From Hemileia vastatrix (taxonomy: Eukaryota; Basidiomycota; Pucciniomycetes; Pucciniales; Zaghouaniaceae), in the NCBI GenBank assembly GCA_030280995.1, contig JASXTE010000017.1, positions 15,118,498-15,182,497 of the forward strand: a stretch of DNA of 64,000 nucleotides. Reading direction: 5' to 3'. The notes under the pieces were generated by a model, which worked only from the letters and a program-made list of their open reading frames with translations, did no database searches and had not been told where the DNA came from. Made by a program: the position numbers and the translations under genes. Positions 51,874-62,226 of this stretch are shown here, in pieces; position 1 is the stretch's first letter, and the number at the start of each line of letters is the position of its first letter.

Positions 51874-52674
51874 TGTCAGCCAGGCTACTAGACTTACCCA
51901 GTGAAATAATTAATTATTTACTGGATGAAGCCGCACCTTATCATTTTAATTATTTAATTATAAATTAGTTACATTAAAATTACTTATAATAAATTAACTA
52001 ATTACAGAATGATAAAATTAAATGAATAATTAAAATTAAATATAAAATTGTCCATTATATTATTTCTCTAACACCATGCTCATTTGACAGGTTGGAAGAA
52101 ATAAAGATTTATATTAAAAAATAGATTTTAAATTAAAATAAGATTTTAATATTCAAATAATATTAAAATATATACAAAAACTCAAATTTCTTATTTAGAA
52201 TTGACTTCTACAGTAAATATTAAATAAATTGATGTATTTCTGACATACTCTGTAAATACATCTTTTTGATGCCTTCTTTTTAGAACAACTTAATTATTTG
52301 AAAATACACCTTCTGGAATATTCTTTTTTTCTCTCTCTCATACTACTGTTTTCAGAATTTGATTGCCGTGCTTTGTCCCTCCTTTGCCTATATAAGGCCT
52401 CTCTTTTGGTTGTTTTTTATTCATTCCTTTACTACATTATTTTATTACAATTACAAACATCAAACTTATTCTTATATTCTATAACATTAGTATTTACAAT
52501 AACGTAACTCTGATCTATAAATTATATCAATATTTTAAATCTACCTCTTTTATTTGAGTAATTAAATCACTTAGATTAAGAAATATGTACCAAATTGTTG
52601 AGAATCCATTTTAAGCCTTAAAATCCTCGTAAAACTTCATACCAAATCTTCTAGACCAAAAGCGTACCTTGACA
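51874..52674 (+). repeat. 3' LTR of chromovirus
   Basis: 801 bp, TGTCAGCC..CCTTGACA, followed by the AAGAT duplication. It matches the 5' LTR except for the 18-bp indel and scattered substitutions. Confidence 0.93.
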
Positions 52675-52679
52675 AAGAT

Positions 52680-52789
52680 TGTGTCTTGGGATTTAGAGGA
52701 TGGATACCGAGGCTACAAAGCTCACAGATAGAAATTGAGCGAGTGAGTTTAGTTTTACTAGCGCGTGAGGTTGTGTCTTTTTCAGACAT
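52680..52789 (-). pseudogene. First codons of the minus-strand Copia gag, severed by the chromovirus
   Basis: Starts MSEKDTTSRASKTKLTRSIS at 52789 on the minus strand, parallel to the Copia start at 24456. After about 36 codons the reading is cut by the chromovirus and resumes at 43960. Confidence 0.85.
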
Positions 52790-52877
52790 ACACTGGGGGT
52801 CTATCGGCTACTAGCATTCCTAGTGTCGCTAACGCTGGTGGAGTTGTCTATGGCTAACGTTTCAATGCCCGCGGGTA

Positions 52878-52889
52878 CAGCCCATAACC
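52878..52889 (-). promoter_or_regulatory. Primer-binding site of minus-strand Copia
   Basis: GGTTATGGGCTG on the minus strand, just inside the truncated LTR. It is complementary to CAGCCCATAACC, an initiator tRNA-Met anticodon-loop sequence. Confidence 0.7.
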
Positions 52890-52891
52890 TT

Positions 52892-52928
52892 TAGCATGGT
52901 GTCAGCCTGTAGAACTCTGGAAAGAACC
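52892..52928 (-). repeat. Truncated 5' LTR of minus-strand Copia
   Basis: Only the last 37 bp of the LTR are present (complement of TAGCATGGTGTCAGCCTGTA..). The rest is missing and 18 bp of other sequence follow before the solo LTR. Confidence 0.75.
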
Positions 52929-52946
52929 AATTATTTATTGCTTACC

Positions 52947-53059
52947 TGTAGCACGGTGTCAGCCTGTAGAACTCCGGAAAGAACCGGAAAACAGGGGACG
53001 CCGCGACTACAGTCTATATCTCAAATGACTATGTACATAAGGTGCCTAGGCACATAACA
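52947..53059 (-). repeat. Solo Copia LTR
   Basis: A complete 113-bp LTR in the same orientation as the truncated one 18 bp away; TGTAGCACGG..CACATAACA on the plus strand. No target duplication is obvious (TTACC and AATAG flank it). Confidence 0.8.
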
Positions 53060-53649
53060 AATAGTACACGGCAGAAGGCTGTACATAATATGAATGTATT
53101 TACTATATTTAGAAATATAGGTTGTTGCCGAATAACATTGAGGTTGTCACCGGATAACTGCCCTTTATAAACCTTTCATAAGATTAGTGCTAATTGCTAG
53201 TAAACATCTGGAACAGAAATGACTGAAACGTAGTTAAGAAAAATTCAATGGTTGCAGCCAGTAAATCTACTGTTTCTAGTCAAAGTTGTGGTAGCAGTGT
53301 CCAGTGTCAGCGCTTCGTTTGGAGTGAACCGGAGTTAGACGCGTCGGCTACACCATAGGTTTTATACTAGAAACTAGAAGTATATGTATGAACATATTGA
53401 GTAATCACTAAGCAGAACCTTAACAAAAGTCCTAGTTTATTATGCTACCATGATACCGATGTTTCTCAACAAAGACCAGTTTATTGAAGTGGATATGAAA
53501 TGTCAGCTTGTCTGTTTCCGGCTACACCTTTGAAATGTTTATATATTGCAGACTGCCGTAAACCTTTCTGACTAGACCTCATTACTTTCTTTCAAGAATT
53601 CTCTCAACATTTAGAACCTGTTATTTTGATAGTCACCGCTACTGACATC
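53060..53649. other. Sequence upstream of the secreted protein candidate
   Basis: No gene seen. The base composition is closer to 40% GC than its surroundings. It may hold the promoter of the gene at 53650; no element can be fixed. Confidence 0.4.
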
Positions 53650-54282
53650 ATGCTTTCTTTCCAAGTGAAATTTTTTCTCCTCGCAGCCTGTTTCCTTTTA
53701 TCATCGGTACTTTCGTCTTCTCTCCAAAAAAGGAGGTTAAAGCTTCCGTTATACACAAGCTGTAACGGCAAAGTTTCTAAAGATATATGTCAAGAAACAG
53801 TCAGGGAAGCCTGGAATCAAGGGATGTTAAATTTTAATTCAAGTCATCAAGTATTTTCTTCTGGAGGTTGTACAATCTCATTTTGGAGGTGCTTACAAAA
53901 TTCTGCTCTTTTGAAGGAATATCCCCCCCTAATTTGTAAAGCGCTTGTTTTTTTATTAAAACAGTGAATTTCCCTCATATTTTACTCCAGAGTCACCACA
54001 AGTGATAGAAAGTGCTTTAGTTGTTAGTGCGAAATTTCAATTTTTTTTTGTTTGATTGCCTACACTGATATCATACATCGTTCGGGAAATAAGTGGATTT
54101 CACTTCAGTGTGAGCCCCAAACCATCAGTCTTATATCCAAAGAGACGAATACCACTACAGGCACCGAAGAGACGAATTCAACTACAGGCTATCAAGATAA
54201 TGAGCTTAATAAGGGGGTGTTTGTTGGACAATTTGAGGTAGTTGGCTTAATATTTATCAATAATCATATACAAATATTTTAA
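53650..54282 (+). pseudogene. Small secreted cysteine-containing protein gene, probably broken
   Basis: The ATG at 53650 opens a frame starting MLSFQVKFFLLAACFLLSSV, a typical signal peptide, followed by a possible cleavage region SSSLQKRRLK. The mature part has cysteines at CNGK, DICQ, GGCT, WRCL and LICK. The frame stops at 53965, but coding-like sequence continues in another frame to about 54035, and a repeat TNTTTGTEE/TNSTTGYQD is open to 54282. The change of frame near a T/A run (53945-53960) suggests a small deletion. A small, secreted, Cys-containing protein in a rust-like genome is an effector candidate, which is inference; I recognise no family. An unrecognised intron could also explain the frame change. 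Confidence 0.5.
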
Positions 54283-54857
54283 TTTTGTTGATTACATTTT
54301 GATTGAAACTTTCTATCTTGATTCTTCATTTAGGATACTCCATATTTTGTTCTGGTGGCGCAAACAACTCCGCTTCGTTCATTTACCAGCTTCAAGAATG
54401 AAACTGAAACTTCATTGTAGCATAAGAAGCTTAGGGGATATTAACTCAAGGCTTGAGAGCTTGCACGTATAGCCAGTTTCCAGAATTTTGTAAAATAAAA
54501 AATAAAAAACGTCATCATTCTCACTCACTTCTTTATCACTTCCAATCCAAACTGATGATGTAATGAAACAACTGACAGTCATATGTGCTGCATTACAAGA
54601 GAGATCCCTCTTGCAATTGCCATTGCCACCACCCTCACGTACATACGCGTGTATTACTTTTTAAAAAAAATCTCATCGCACCCTAATAAAAAAGGTACAC
54701 AATCTGTTATTGCCCAATTGAGCACAGCTTTCAAAATAAAGTATCTGGCCAATTTCAACTCACGGTAAATTTTTCAAATTTTAAAATGGCATATAGTTGT
54801 GTTTCCCGATAAAGAAAGGCATTAAAAATAGGAATAAGACGACGATAAAAAATAATA

Positions 54858-55054
54858 GGGGGTATCAAAGTTAAAATTTGTAATTATTTAAAAGGTATTT
54901 CACAACACAAAAAGAAAGCCACAAACGTGACATTAATTCTCAGTAAAGAGGTGATTTGGGGGCACAATATTGCATATTTTAAAAAATAATCATGATTGAT
55001 TTGGTTGAAAAAAGGGGTATTTTGAAATGGAAAATTTCTAACTTTGATACCCCC
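54858..55054. mobile_element. 197-bp MITE, second copy
   Basis: GGGGGTATCAAAGTTAAAAT at the left and TTCTAACTTTGATACCCCC at the right, flanked by TA on both sides. It is the inverted full-length relative of 20724-20921. Confidence 0.9.
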
Positions 55055-55056
55055 TA

Positions 55057-56910
55057 ACTAATAATTCTACTGTAATTTAATATTTTCTCATGCCCCATTT
55101 TCGATTCTACAAACACTACAACACATTTTAGTTACATCATGGGGCGCGAAAATTACGCAACGGTTGTGAAACAATTAGGAAACAATTGTTGTTCGCACAT
55201 AAGACACACTTAAGACCTTTAAATGCTATAAAGAATTTTTAAATAATTATTGCGTAATGGTTATGCCATTGTTGCGCCTCAAGAGAAAACAAACATTTTT
55301 GGCATTGAAATTAGATAATAAGAGAGATGAGAGTAATATCATTTTATAGCTTTTAAATAATAAAATATTTTTACAAAAAGAGACATTAGAAGGTCTCCAA
55401 CATATCAAATCACCCACTGGAAAATCCAATTTTTTTCAATCAAAAAAAAAACTATTAATATTTCAATAATGATCTATTTTACTCCTCAGAGCCCTTCTTT
55501 GGATGACTTAACACCGAGGGATTCCTTTTTTATATGACTAGAAATGATTTTCATGTACTTCCACATTTTCCATGTTTGAGACCCCCTGTTAAACAATTTT
55601 TTTTGCAGTGACCCCTCCAAATGACATGAAACACTAAAAAATTACAAAGAATTAAACTTTAAAAATTCAAAAAGATTGGGGAAAGACTTTCAAAGGAATA
55701 GGAAAAAAAGACATTAGTCTTTAATATCTTTCTAGGTAAAAAAAGGAAAAGAAAGAAAGAAAGAAATCATTAATAAAACATTTTTCAGTTCAGAGAAGAA
55801 GGTGATGAAACATGGTGGTAAAATGCCTTATAATAGGGGGTCTCAAAATTATACCAAACACACCTAGCAGATTTCATTTGAAAAAGACCACACAAGCATG
55901 ACATGAAACATGGCTGATTTGGTACCTGATGTCTCATAAATGAGATTATATACCTGTTAGACTTATTCTCATTACAGTTTTGCTTCATAGTTCCTATAGT
56001 TACAAGATGATACATGACTACCTATTTGACTAGTTCATGGTAATCTGATCCAATAGAGGTAGACCACAAGTTGTACTATGACATGGTTATTATATAAGTA
56101 CCCTTGTTATTTAATGTCAATAATCAATGTTCCATCTAATTTGATCACAAGTGTCTATCATTTGCTTGATCCAAGCTCCTTGTTTACCCTCCACTTCTAA
56201 AAGTTGTTTTGACTTTTAATTTATATATTTCCTACAAAACCTCCTAATTTTTATCATTTCTTCAGCCACATGTCTCCCTAATCAACTGCACTTCTTCTCC
56301 CTTCGCTCCTGACCCCACTTTTTACATGTTCTCAATATTTTTAAATTTTTCTTCATTAACAATTCCAACTCAAACTCTTATCTTTCTCATTGCAGTAAGT
56401 TCATACCTTTTCATTTTTTTAATCATCACCTTTTTCCAGCTGAAGTTTAAATTCACTACTGCATCTGGTGGCTTCTGAGATATTAAACTTTAAAGTTAAG
56501 ACTTTTGTTTTTGGCTATTTCACTTTTATTTCTTTCCATCTGATTAATACAAATTCACAGCTCATTATTTATGTATTTCACTTGCTTCATATTAGGGGGT
56601 TTCAGTTTTGGAAAATTTGCACTTACAAATCTGCACTTATCTAAGTTCCAATTTCCAAAACACACTAGCACCAACACTGGTGTATTTCAAAAGTGACATA
56701 AGTCACTTATTTTTCACAAATCTGCACTTTCTCAGGCAAAATTGTTAGTTTCACCATAAAGTTCCAATTTACTGATTTTTCAGCATCATCCCATTCATAT
56801 GAAAGACTCTGAAGCATCAAACTTTAAAGCTCAAAACATTGTACAAACTTTCTATTTTAATATCAAAAAAGAGTCATGTCTTCCTCACCCTCAAATTTTG
56901 ATAAACTACA
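55057..56910. other. AT-rich intergenic sequence with stray transposon tips
   Basis: No gene seen. TTTGAGACCCCC at 55574-55585 and GGGGGTCTCAAA at 55839-55850 face outward, so they look like ends of two different MITE-like elements rather than one. GGGGGTTTCAG at 56594 is similar. ACGCAACGGTTGTG and TGCGTAATGGTTATG near 55155 and 55250 form a weak inverted repeat. Confidence 0.4.
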
Positions 56911-57225
56911 TGTTAGGATTTGGTTGAGAGTTGGGGAGGAGGAGCACTATGTGTGCTATGCATTTTAAAGAGGCAGAAGAGTGGGTATTGTATAAGGGGG
57001 TTATATGGGGCAAGCACTGTGGAGAAATATTCATTGGAAAACCTATATAGTAATCCAATTACTCTCTAGTCTCACTGCTAACTTAGCATAGTCAGTCCTG
57101 TCTTCCCTCACTTTTGGGCACCCCATCATAATCAATCTAGTTAGTCTCACTTCTGTATTAGCATAGTCTGTCCTGTTTAAAGGCTAGTGTCAGCGCTAGT
57201 AGTATCTGCCTTCTCAGGTCATAAC
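56911..57225 (+). repeat. Possible LTR upstream of Gypsy gag relic
   Basis: Begins TGTTAGGATTTGG and ends GGTCATAACA, directly before the gag leader. The TGTTA/TAACA ends are LTR-like, but I found no second copy in the window, so this rests on position and ends alone. Confidence 0.35.
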
Positions 57226-57263
57226 ATTTTGTCTGATTTCATTTGGCACACTACTAAAGACAA

Positions 57264-58361
57264 ATGAACCCCACAGACCAACCCAATGAAGCACCTTTCT
57301 GCAATGCAAGAGCAGATGGCATGCCTTCAGGAACAGAATTCTAGGCTTATGGAGCACCTAGAAGAGGAAGAACCCTCATACTGCTTCCCCACTGAAGAAG
57401 AATTGGACACTGCTGAATCTGAAGCCAAATCACAGGCGCCATTTGTCAAAGCTCCAAAGTTTGTGGTCTCAGTAATCTTTGATGGAAAACAAGGTTCCGG
57501 GAAAGATCAGTATGTGTTGCAGATAAACCTTTATTTCTGCTCAATGGAAAGAAGTTCCCAGACAAGCAAGCCAAAATTGGGTTTAAAATATCATACCTCA
57601 CAGATGAGGCAGCATTCTGGGAAAGGCAGTACACCAAGGAGCTCCTTGAAAACTCTCAGGAAGAAAAAACCTTCCATCAGTTCATGGAGGCTTTTGAACT
57701 AGCTTTTGGAAACCCAGATGTGGCCACAGTTTAAGAGCATGCACTCAATAAGTTGCAACAAAGAAACTTGGTTGTTGAGTATGTCTCAGAATTCTGGGGC
57801 CACACCAGCTATGTCAAAACATGGGGGAAAGGGGCACTCATGTTTCACTTTAGGAATGGACTCTCATCAAAAATAAGAAATACCCTAATCATGCACCCTC
57901 ACCCAACATCCCTCCAAGCAATCATGGAACTGGCCATCCAAGTCAACTACAAGTTTACGCATGAACAAACAGATGGTTGGAGTGGCACTTGTCCATGGTG
58001 CAGCTATGCCTCATCAAGTGGGGCCAGTGCCAGGGACCCAAACACCATGGATATTGATGCAGATAGTCCATGTGGAACTAGTAGTAAGAAAAGGTTATTG
58101 GATAATTCATATCAGAGTTGCATGAGCAAAGGACTGTGTCTCAGGTGTGAAAGCAGCAGTCATCTGGAAAGGGAGTGCAGAGGGAAAATAAGGGTTAGTG
58201 AATTGGAGGATAGCACAGGAAAGGAACAAGTAAAAGAAAGCACTCATTGTGGTAAAAATTTCCCAGTAATACAGCATGTTTGCAGCTCACAGGAAGCACA
58301 AAAAGGGGTTGTCACGCAGGATGGCTACAGAAGCACAAAAAAGGGGTTTTTGATAGGGTAG
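57264..58361 (+). pseudogene. Ty3/Gypsy gag relic
   Basis: Starts with MNPTDQP, then a coiled-coil-like segment (MACLQEQNSRLMEHLEEEE), a frameshift near 57510, and the Gag core (YLTDEAAFWERQY, FHQFMEAFELAFGNPD) to a stop at 57732. The Gag core then continues (LQQRNLVVEYVSEFW, LSSKIRNTLIMHP) to the zinc knuckle CLRCESSSHLEREC at about 58140. It ends at 58361 in a repetitive VTQDGYRSTKKG stretch. No protease, RT or integrase follows, so this is a truncated Gypsy copy. The knuckle-bearing half is open for 200 codons. Confidence 0.75.
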
Positions 58362-60530
58362 AAAATTTAAACTCTCCAGGCACAGTTTTTTTTTGTTTTT
58401 TTTTGTATTTATGAGAAGCAGCAAGAAAAAGGTCAGGGTAAGTACATGGCAGGCTAATAGACAAGGAAAATATGGTATTTACTTGCAAGAGTCATGGGCA
58501 GCTCTAGATTCATGATATGGATTTACAAGGCAGCAACAGAGATGGTATGAAGTGTACGCTTAGATAGCAGCAAAGCTTTTAGATGAAACTATGACCGCCC
58601 ATGAAGACAAAAACCACATCAGAGAAAGAAGGTAGCACTAGGAAGGAAAAAAGGCTGCAAGTAGTGCTCAAGAAAAAGATAAGAAGGATAAGACTTGAGG
58701 TAAGAAATTCATTCCCTGAAGGGCAAAGGGTTTCAAAATAAGTGGATACTCATTTTGCCAGTGTGAGTCGTTGAAATAGGTATGAAAGGCAGTGCAGTAC
58801 CTATTATTTAGTCAGGGATCATAGGAAGTGTAGGGTATGAACAAAAAGGTAGGGTTTTTTAGCACTAATGGCTTTACTTCACAAAGTTTCAAGCGCTATT
58901 TGAAACAAAACCCATACTAATAGATGTACATAGATCTTTGAGATACTTAGATACCATTTGACATGCTTGTATTAGCACTGAACTTGTGTAGGAAAACCCA
59001 TAGGGCAAGGAAACATAGGAAAGGGGCAATGAACATACAAATGTGTATAATCACTCACTTGTAAAAAGTAGAGGTGTGTGTGAGTAGTAAATAATTAACA
59101 ATAGATATTTTTAAGATAGAAGGAATAGATATATTTTACTATTTTTTGTACATATTGGGTGCCCATACCAGAAGTAGCGCTGTTGAGTTATTTTATTGCT
59201 ACAGTAGGGATAGTATTAGATAGAGCACTTCAAGAGGAAGTTGGAAGCCTAGATATCCCCAGGAATGAGTATCTATTTTTTTAAAAATAAGACAAACTTA
59301 TTTACATTAAGCTTATAACTTAAAAATATGGTTAAAATACTTATATATATGGTTATAATACATATATTTATATAATTATTACAATATTATATGACTTATA
59401 ACAGTTCAAATAGCTTATCCATAGCCTAATAATACTTATTAAGGTGTTAATGGAGTCATAATATAATTATCTTAAGTGATATTAAGTAATTATAGACATA
59501 CATAAGCTTATATGTATACATAAACTTCATATTCAGTGAAATATGTAGTTATATTATGTATATTTAGGTCTAAAAGTGTGTTTTAACCTCTTAATAGCCT
59601 ATGAAATTTATTTTTTGGCTTATTTTACATCATATGGACGTATTCAGTGGACTAAAAATGCCTACACAAGCATATACAGCTTATTCAGGAGCATATATCT
59701 AGTTTGGACAACTTAATCTTCTTCCTTTGGTGGATTTTCACCAATTTATGTGTTAAGATATCATTACTGGGTTAATATGGATGCTTGGGGATGTTATTGG
59801 GGGCTTTGAAAGTTAATTTGGTTCTTTATATGCTTTGGTTTTCATTATATACTCTTTGGATCAGCTATTTTACCTGTTTTTTATGGTATCTGCTTTTATC
59901 TGTTTATTCTATTTATGGTATGGGTCTGTAGTATCATTAATTGTGATGGAGAGTCCTTACTGGAGGTCTGGGTGTTAAAACTGCTTGAAGTGGACGCCAT
60001 GGTGAGATGATGGGACCTCACAGTTCTGTAATTGCCAGGGATAGCAGTGACATCATCTGGATTGAAGGTCTGTGCACTCCAGTGGATTTAGGTATAAGTA
60101 AGGGAGGATTTGACAGGTTACTAGGCATCACTTACTTACTACACATTAAATAAAAACTATAAAATTATTATTATAATGTATAAGAATATTTTAAAGTATT
60201 TATAAATTGATATTATCTTTATATAAGCTATAACTCTATTTTATTTATCTATTTTCCACCACTAGCAGGCATAAAAATCCAAGTATTGTGAGTTCATATT
60301 GAGAATAACTATTCTATTAGTCTTCCCCTGAGGTTTAATCACTAAATCATTTAACAATATATTTATTAGTTAGACCATTAATATTTACTACTATATAATA
60401 CTTAGATACTAACACACACTGACAAAGTGACTGAGAATAGATCTAACCAGAAATATGATTGCTTATATTAAAATATATATATATATATGTATTTTTTTTC
60501 TTTAAAAAGGCCTCTATAAGTTATTCTACT
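58362..60530. other. AT-rich sequence, no gene recognised
   Basis: The first 400 bp may be the decayed tail of the Gypsy relic (purine-rich). From 59280 to 59600 it is AT-rich with TATATA runs. I found no frame with recognisable motifs. Confidence 0.4.
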
Positions 60531-60534
60531 TTTA

Positions 60535-60640
60535 TACTACGCAATATGGGAGGCAGAATTTATAGCAAGTCTGCAACCTTGAACCCAAATTCATATCTAA
60601 TTGAGCACATGTTGAGGTGGTGTTGAAACAATCATGAGGA
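60535..60640 (+). repeat. Left end of a CACTA-like MITE (related to 61964)
   Basis: ACTACGCAATATGGGAGGCA followed by GCAACCTTGAACCCAAATTC matches the left end of the element at 61964-62223. Its central palindrome is degraded (AATTTATAGCAAGTC). No matching right end was found before 61964. Confidence 0.55.
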
Positions 60641-61379
60641 AAGATTGATTTTAATTTGAAAACAACTTGAAATTAATTCAAACATTTATTGACGCACAGT
60701 TTATCATTAGCAAAAAAAATCTTGATGCTTCACTTACTTGAATTTTTGTAGGAATATTGAAGTAAGTGAACCCCACTAACAAAAAAAATGGGCACATCCA
60801 TAAGATTTTGAAATATCATGTTTTTTGATTTTTGATTTAAAATATAAAAATTGTTTTATAAATTGAACTAAATCCCTTTTGCAAGCTTTTACAAGATTTT
60901 TTACTAACCAATTTATAAAGGAATCTCCCAATACTATAAAAAGTTATTCAAGAAAAAAATTATCAAAATGATACTCTTCATCCAAATTTTATTAGTAAAA
61001 ATTTCCTGAAGTATATATTTTCTCTCATTGTACAAGTATATATTGTTAAGTATTTCTAAATCTTTAGAGTATTAGTAGAAGCTACATAAAGTTCAAATTT
61101 GATGGTAAAAATAATTTATTTAATTGTACAATCCAAAAAATTAATATTTATACCATAACTTTAGATTTAAAAATATTTTATTTTCACTATTATTTCAAAA
61201 AAATAATTTACCATTACCTTCATTATAGAAAAAAAATAAGTGTCAAATTTCAACAAGAATAAAATATATGGCTAAAATGTTTTTCACAATAGTTATAAGT
61301 TTTTTTTTGTTTTGTGTCATTTCATTTTCAATTCTCTATAATTTATTATATATGTATATTATATATTCTCTTTCAAAAC

Positions 61380-61940
61380 TATCCTTCCTAATACTTCCCT
61401 CCCCTCTTTTGTGCTTCACATATGGTTCCCCTCACACATTCTCTCACTCTCTTAAATTTAGTGCTACTCTCCCCAGTCCTCTCCCCTCTTCACCCCTTGT
61501 ATCCCCCTTCTCCACCCCTCTCCCTACCACCTCACTTCACCTAAATCTATTAGTTAGACATATCACCCCTTTTGATCCCTTATCCACCCTTATATATCTC
61601 ATATCACTATGAATAACTTAAAATGATCTCCTTCTAACCCCTATTCTTCTATATGGGAGAAAGGGGTGAATTGACAAGCCAAAGAAGTTGGGTGAGCAGC
61701 AAAAGGATCAAGATTATTTTGAGGTTAAATGGTTGGGATGGGGAAGAAGAAGGTTGTATTTGGAAGCAAGAGGTTTAGGATATGTTAAAAAGGGCTTGGT
61801 GGGTTAAAGAGTAGAAAGGAAAGGTCAAGGAGGGAGGTGAGAGAGGTGGGGTGGGGTAGGGAGGAGTGAGAAAGGGGTGGGTAAAGATGAGGAGGAAAGC
61901 AAGAGTAGTGGGGAGGGGAGGAGAGGGGTGAGGAGTATGG
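61380..61940. repeat. Pyrimidine-rich tract followed by purine-rich tract
   Basis: 61380-61590 is C/T-rich and 61650-61940 is G/A-rich on the same strand, giving a diffuse inverted pair (CCCTCTCCCTACCACC against the complement of GGTGGGGTGGGGTAGGGAGG). A 114-codon frame here (61268-61612) is low-complexity and hydrophobic and I do not believe it is a gene. Confidence 0.45.
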
Positions 61941-61963
61941 AAACTTACTCATGAATGTTCAAT

Positions 61964-62223
61964 CACCGCGCAATACAGGGGGCGGACTTGTTAGCAAGTC
62001 CGCAACCTTGGACTCAAATTCACCACAGATTGAACACACATTGAGCTATTGACAAAGGAACCATACAATCAGGGATGAACACCACTCAGCAGAACAGTTT
62101 TTGTGGGTCTTCAAGTAGAGCTCAGTAGGAGTTCAGTATGAGTTCAGTCTGAGTTCCATCTGAGTTCTGTCTGAGTTCAGGTTGGGGACTTGCTAGCAAG
62201 TCCACCCCCTTTATTGCGTAGTG
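61964..62223. mobile_element. 260-bp CACTA-like MITE
   Basis: Inverted ends of about 45 bp: left CACCGCGCAATACAGGGGGC, right (complement) CACTACGCAATAAAGGGGGT, both followed by the palindrome GGACTTGYTAGCAAGTCC. The flank AAT is repeated on both sides (61961-61963, 62224-62226), so the duplication is 3 bp. An 11-bp subterminal repeat GAGTTCAGTCT recurs about six times at 62115-62182. Confidence 0.8.
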
Positions 62224-62226
62224 AAT

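Larger units (their letters stand above)
43966..52674 (+). mobile_element. Ty3/Gypsy chromovirus, 8.7 kb, nearly intact
   Basis: LTRs at 43966-44748 (783 bp) and 51874-52674 (801 bp) begin TGTCAGCC and end TTGACA. They differ by one 18-bp indel and roughly a dozen substitutions. The AAGAT duplication is perfect (43961-43965, 52675-52679). The integrase C-terminus has a chromodomain. The copy carries an extra ORF ahead of Gag-Pol and a repeated hairpin leader. Three stops and one frameshift break Pol. Confidence 0.94.
39032..52928 (-). mobile_element. Minus-strand Ty1/Copia retrotransposon, split by a chromovirus
   Basis: 3' LTR at 39032-39144, polyprotein pseudogene 43965-39297, the first gag codons at 52789-52680, and a truncated 5' LTR at 52892-52928. 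A plus-strand Gypsy element (43966-52674) sits in the gag. It is related to but distinct from the Copia at 24237 (113-bp against 117-bp LTRs; proteins largely alignable). Confidence 0.9.

Noticed and set aside
55574..55850. MITE between TTTGAGACCCCC and GGGGGTCTCAAA
   Set aside because: The tips face outward compared with the MITEs at 20724 and 54858, so the enclosed sequence is not one element; they may be ends of two others.
61268..61612. 114-codon hydrophobic and proline-rich frame
   Set aside because: It lies in AT-rich then pyrimidine-only sequence, and the composition alone explains the open frame.
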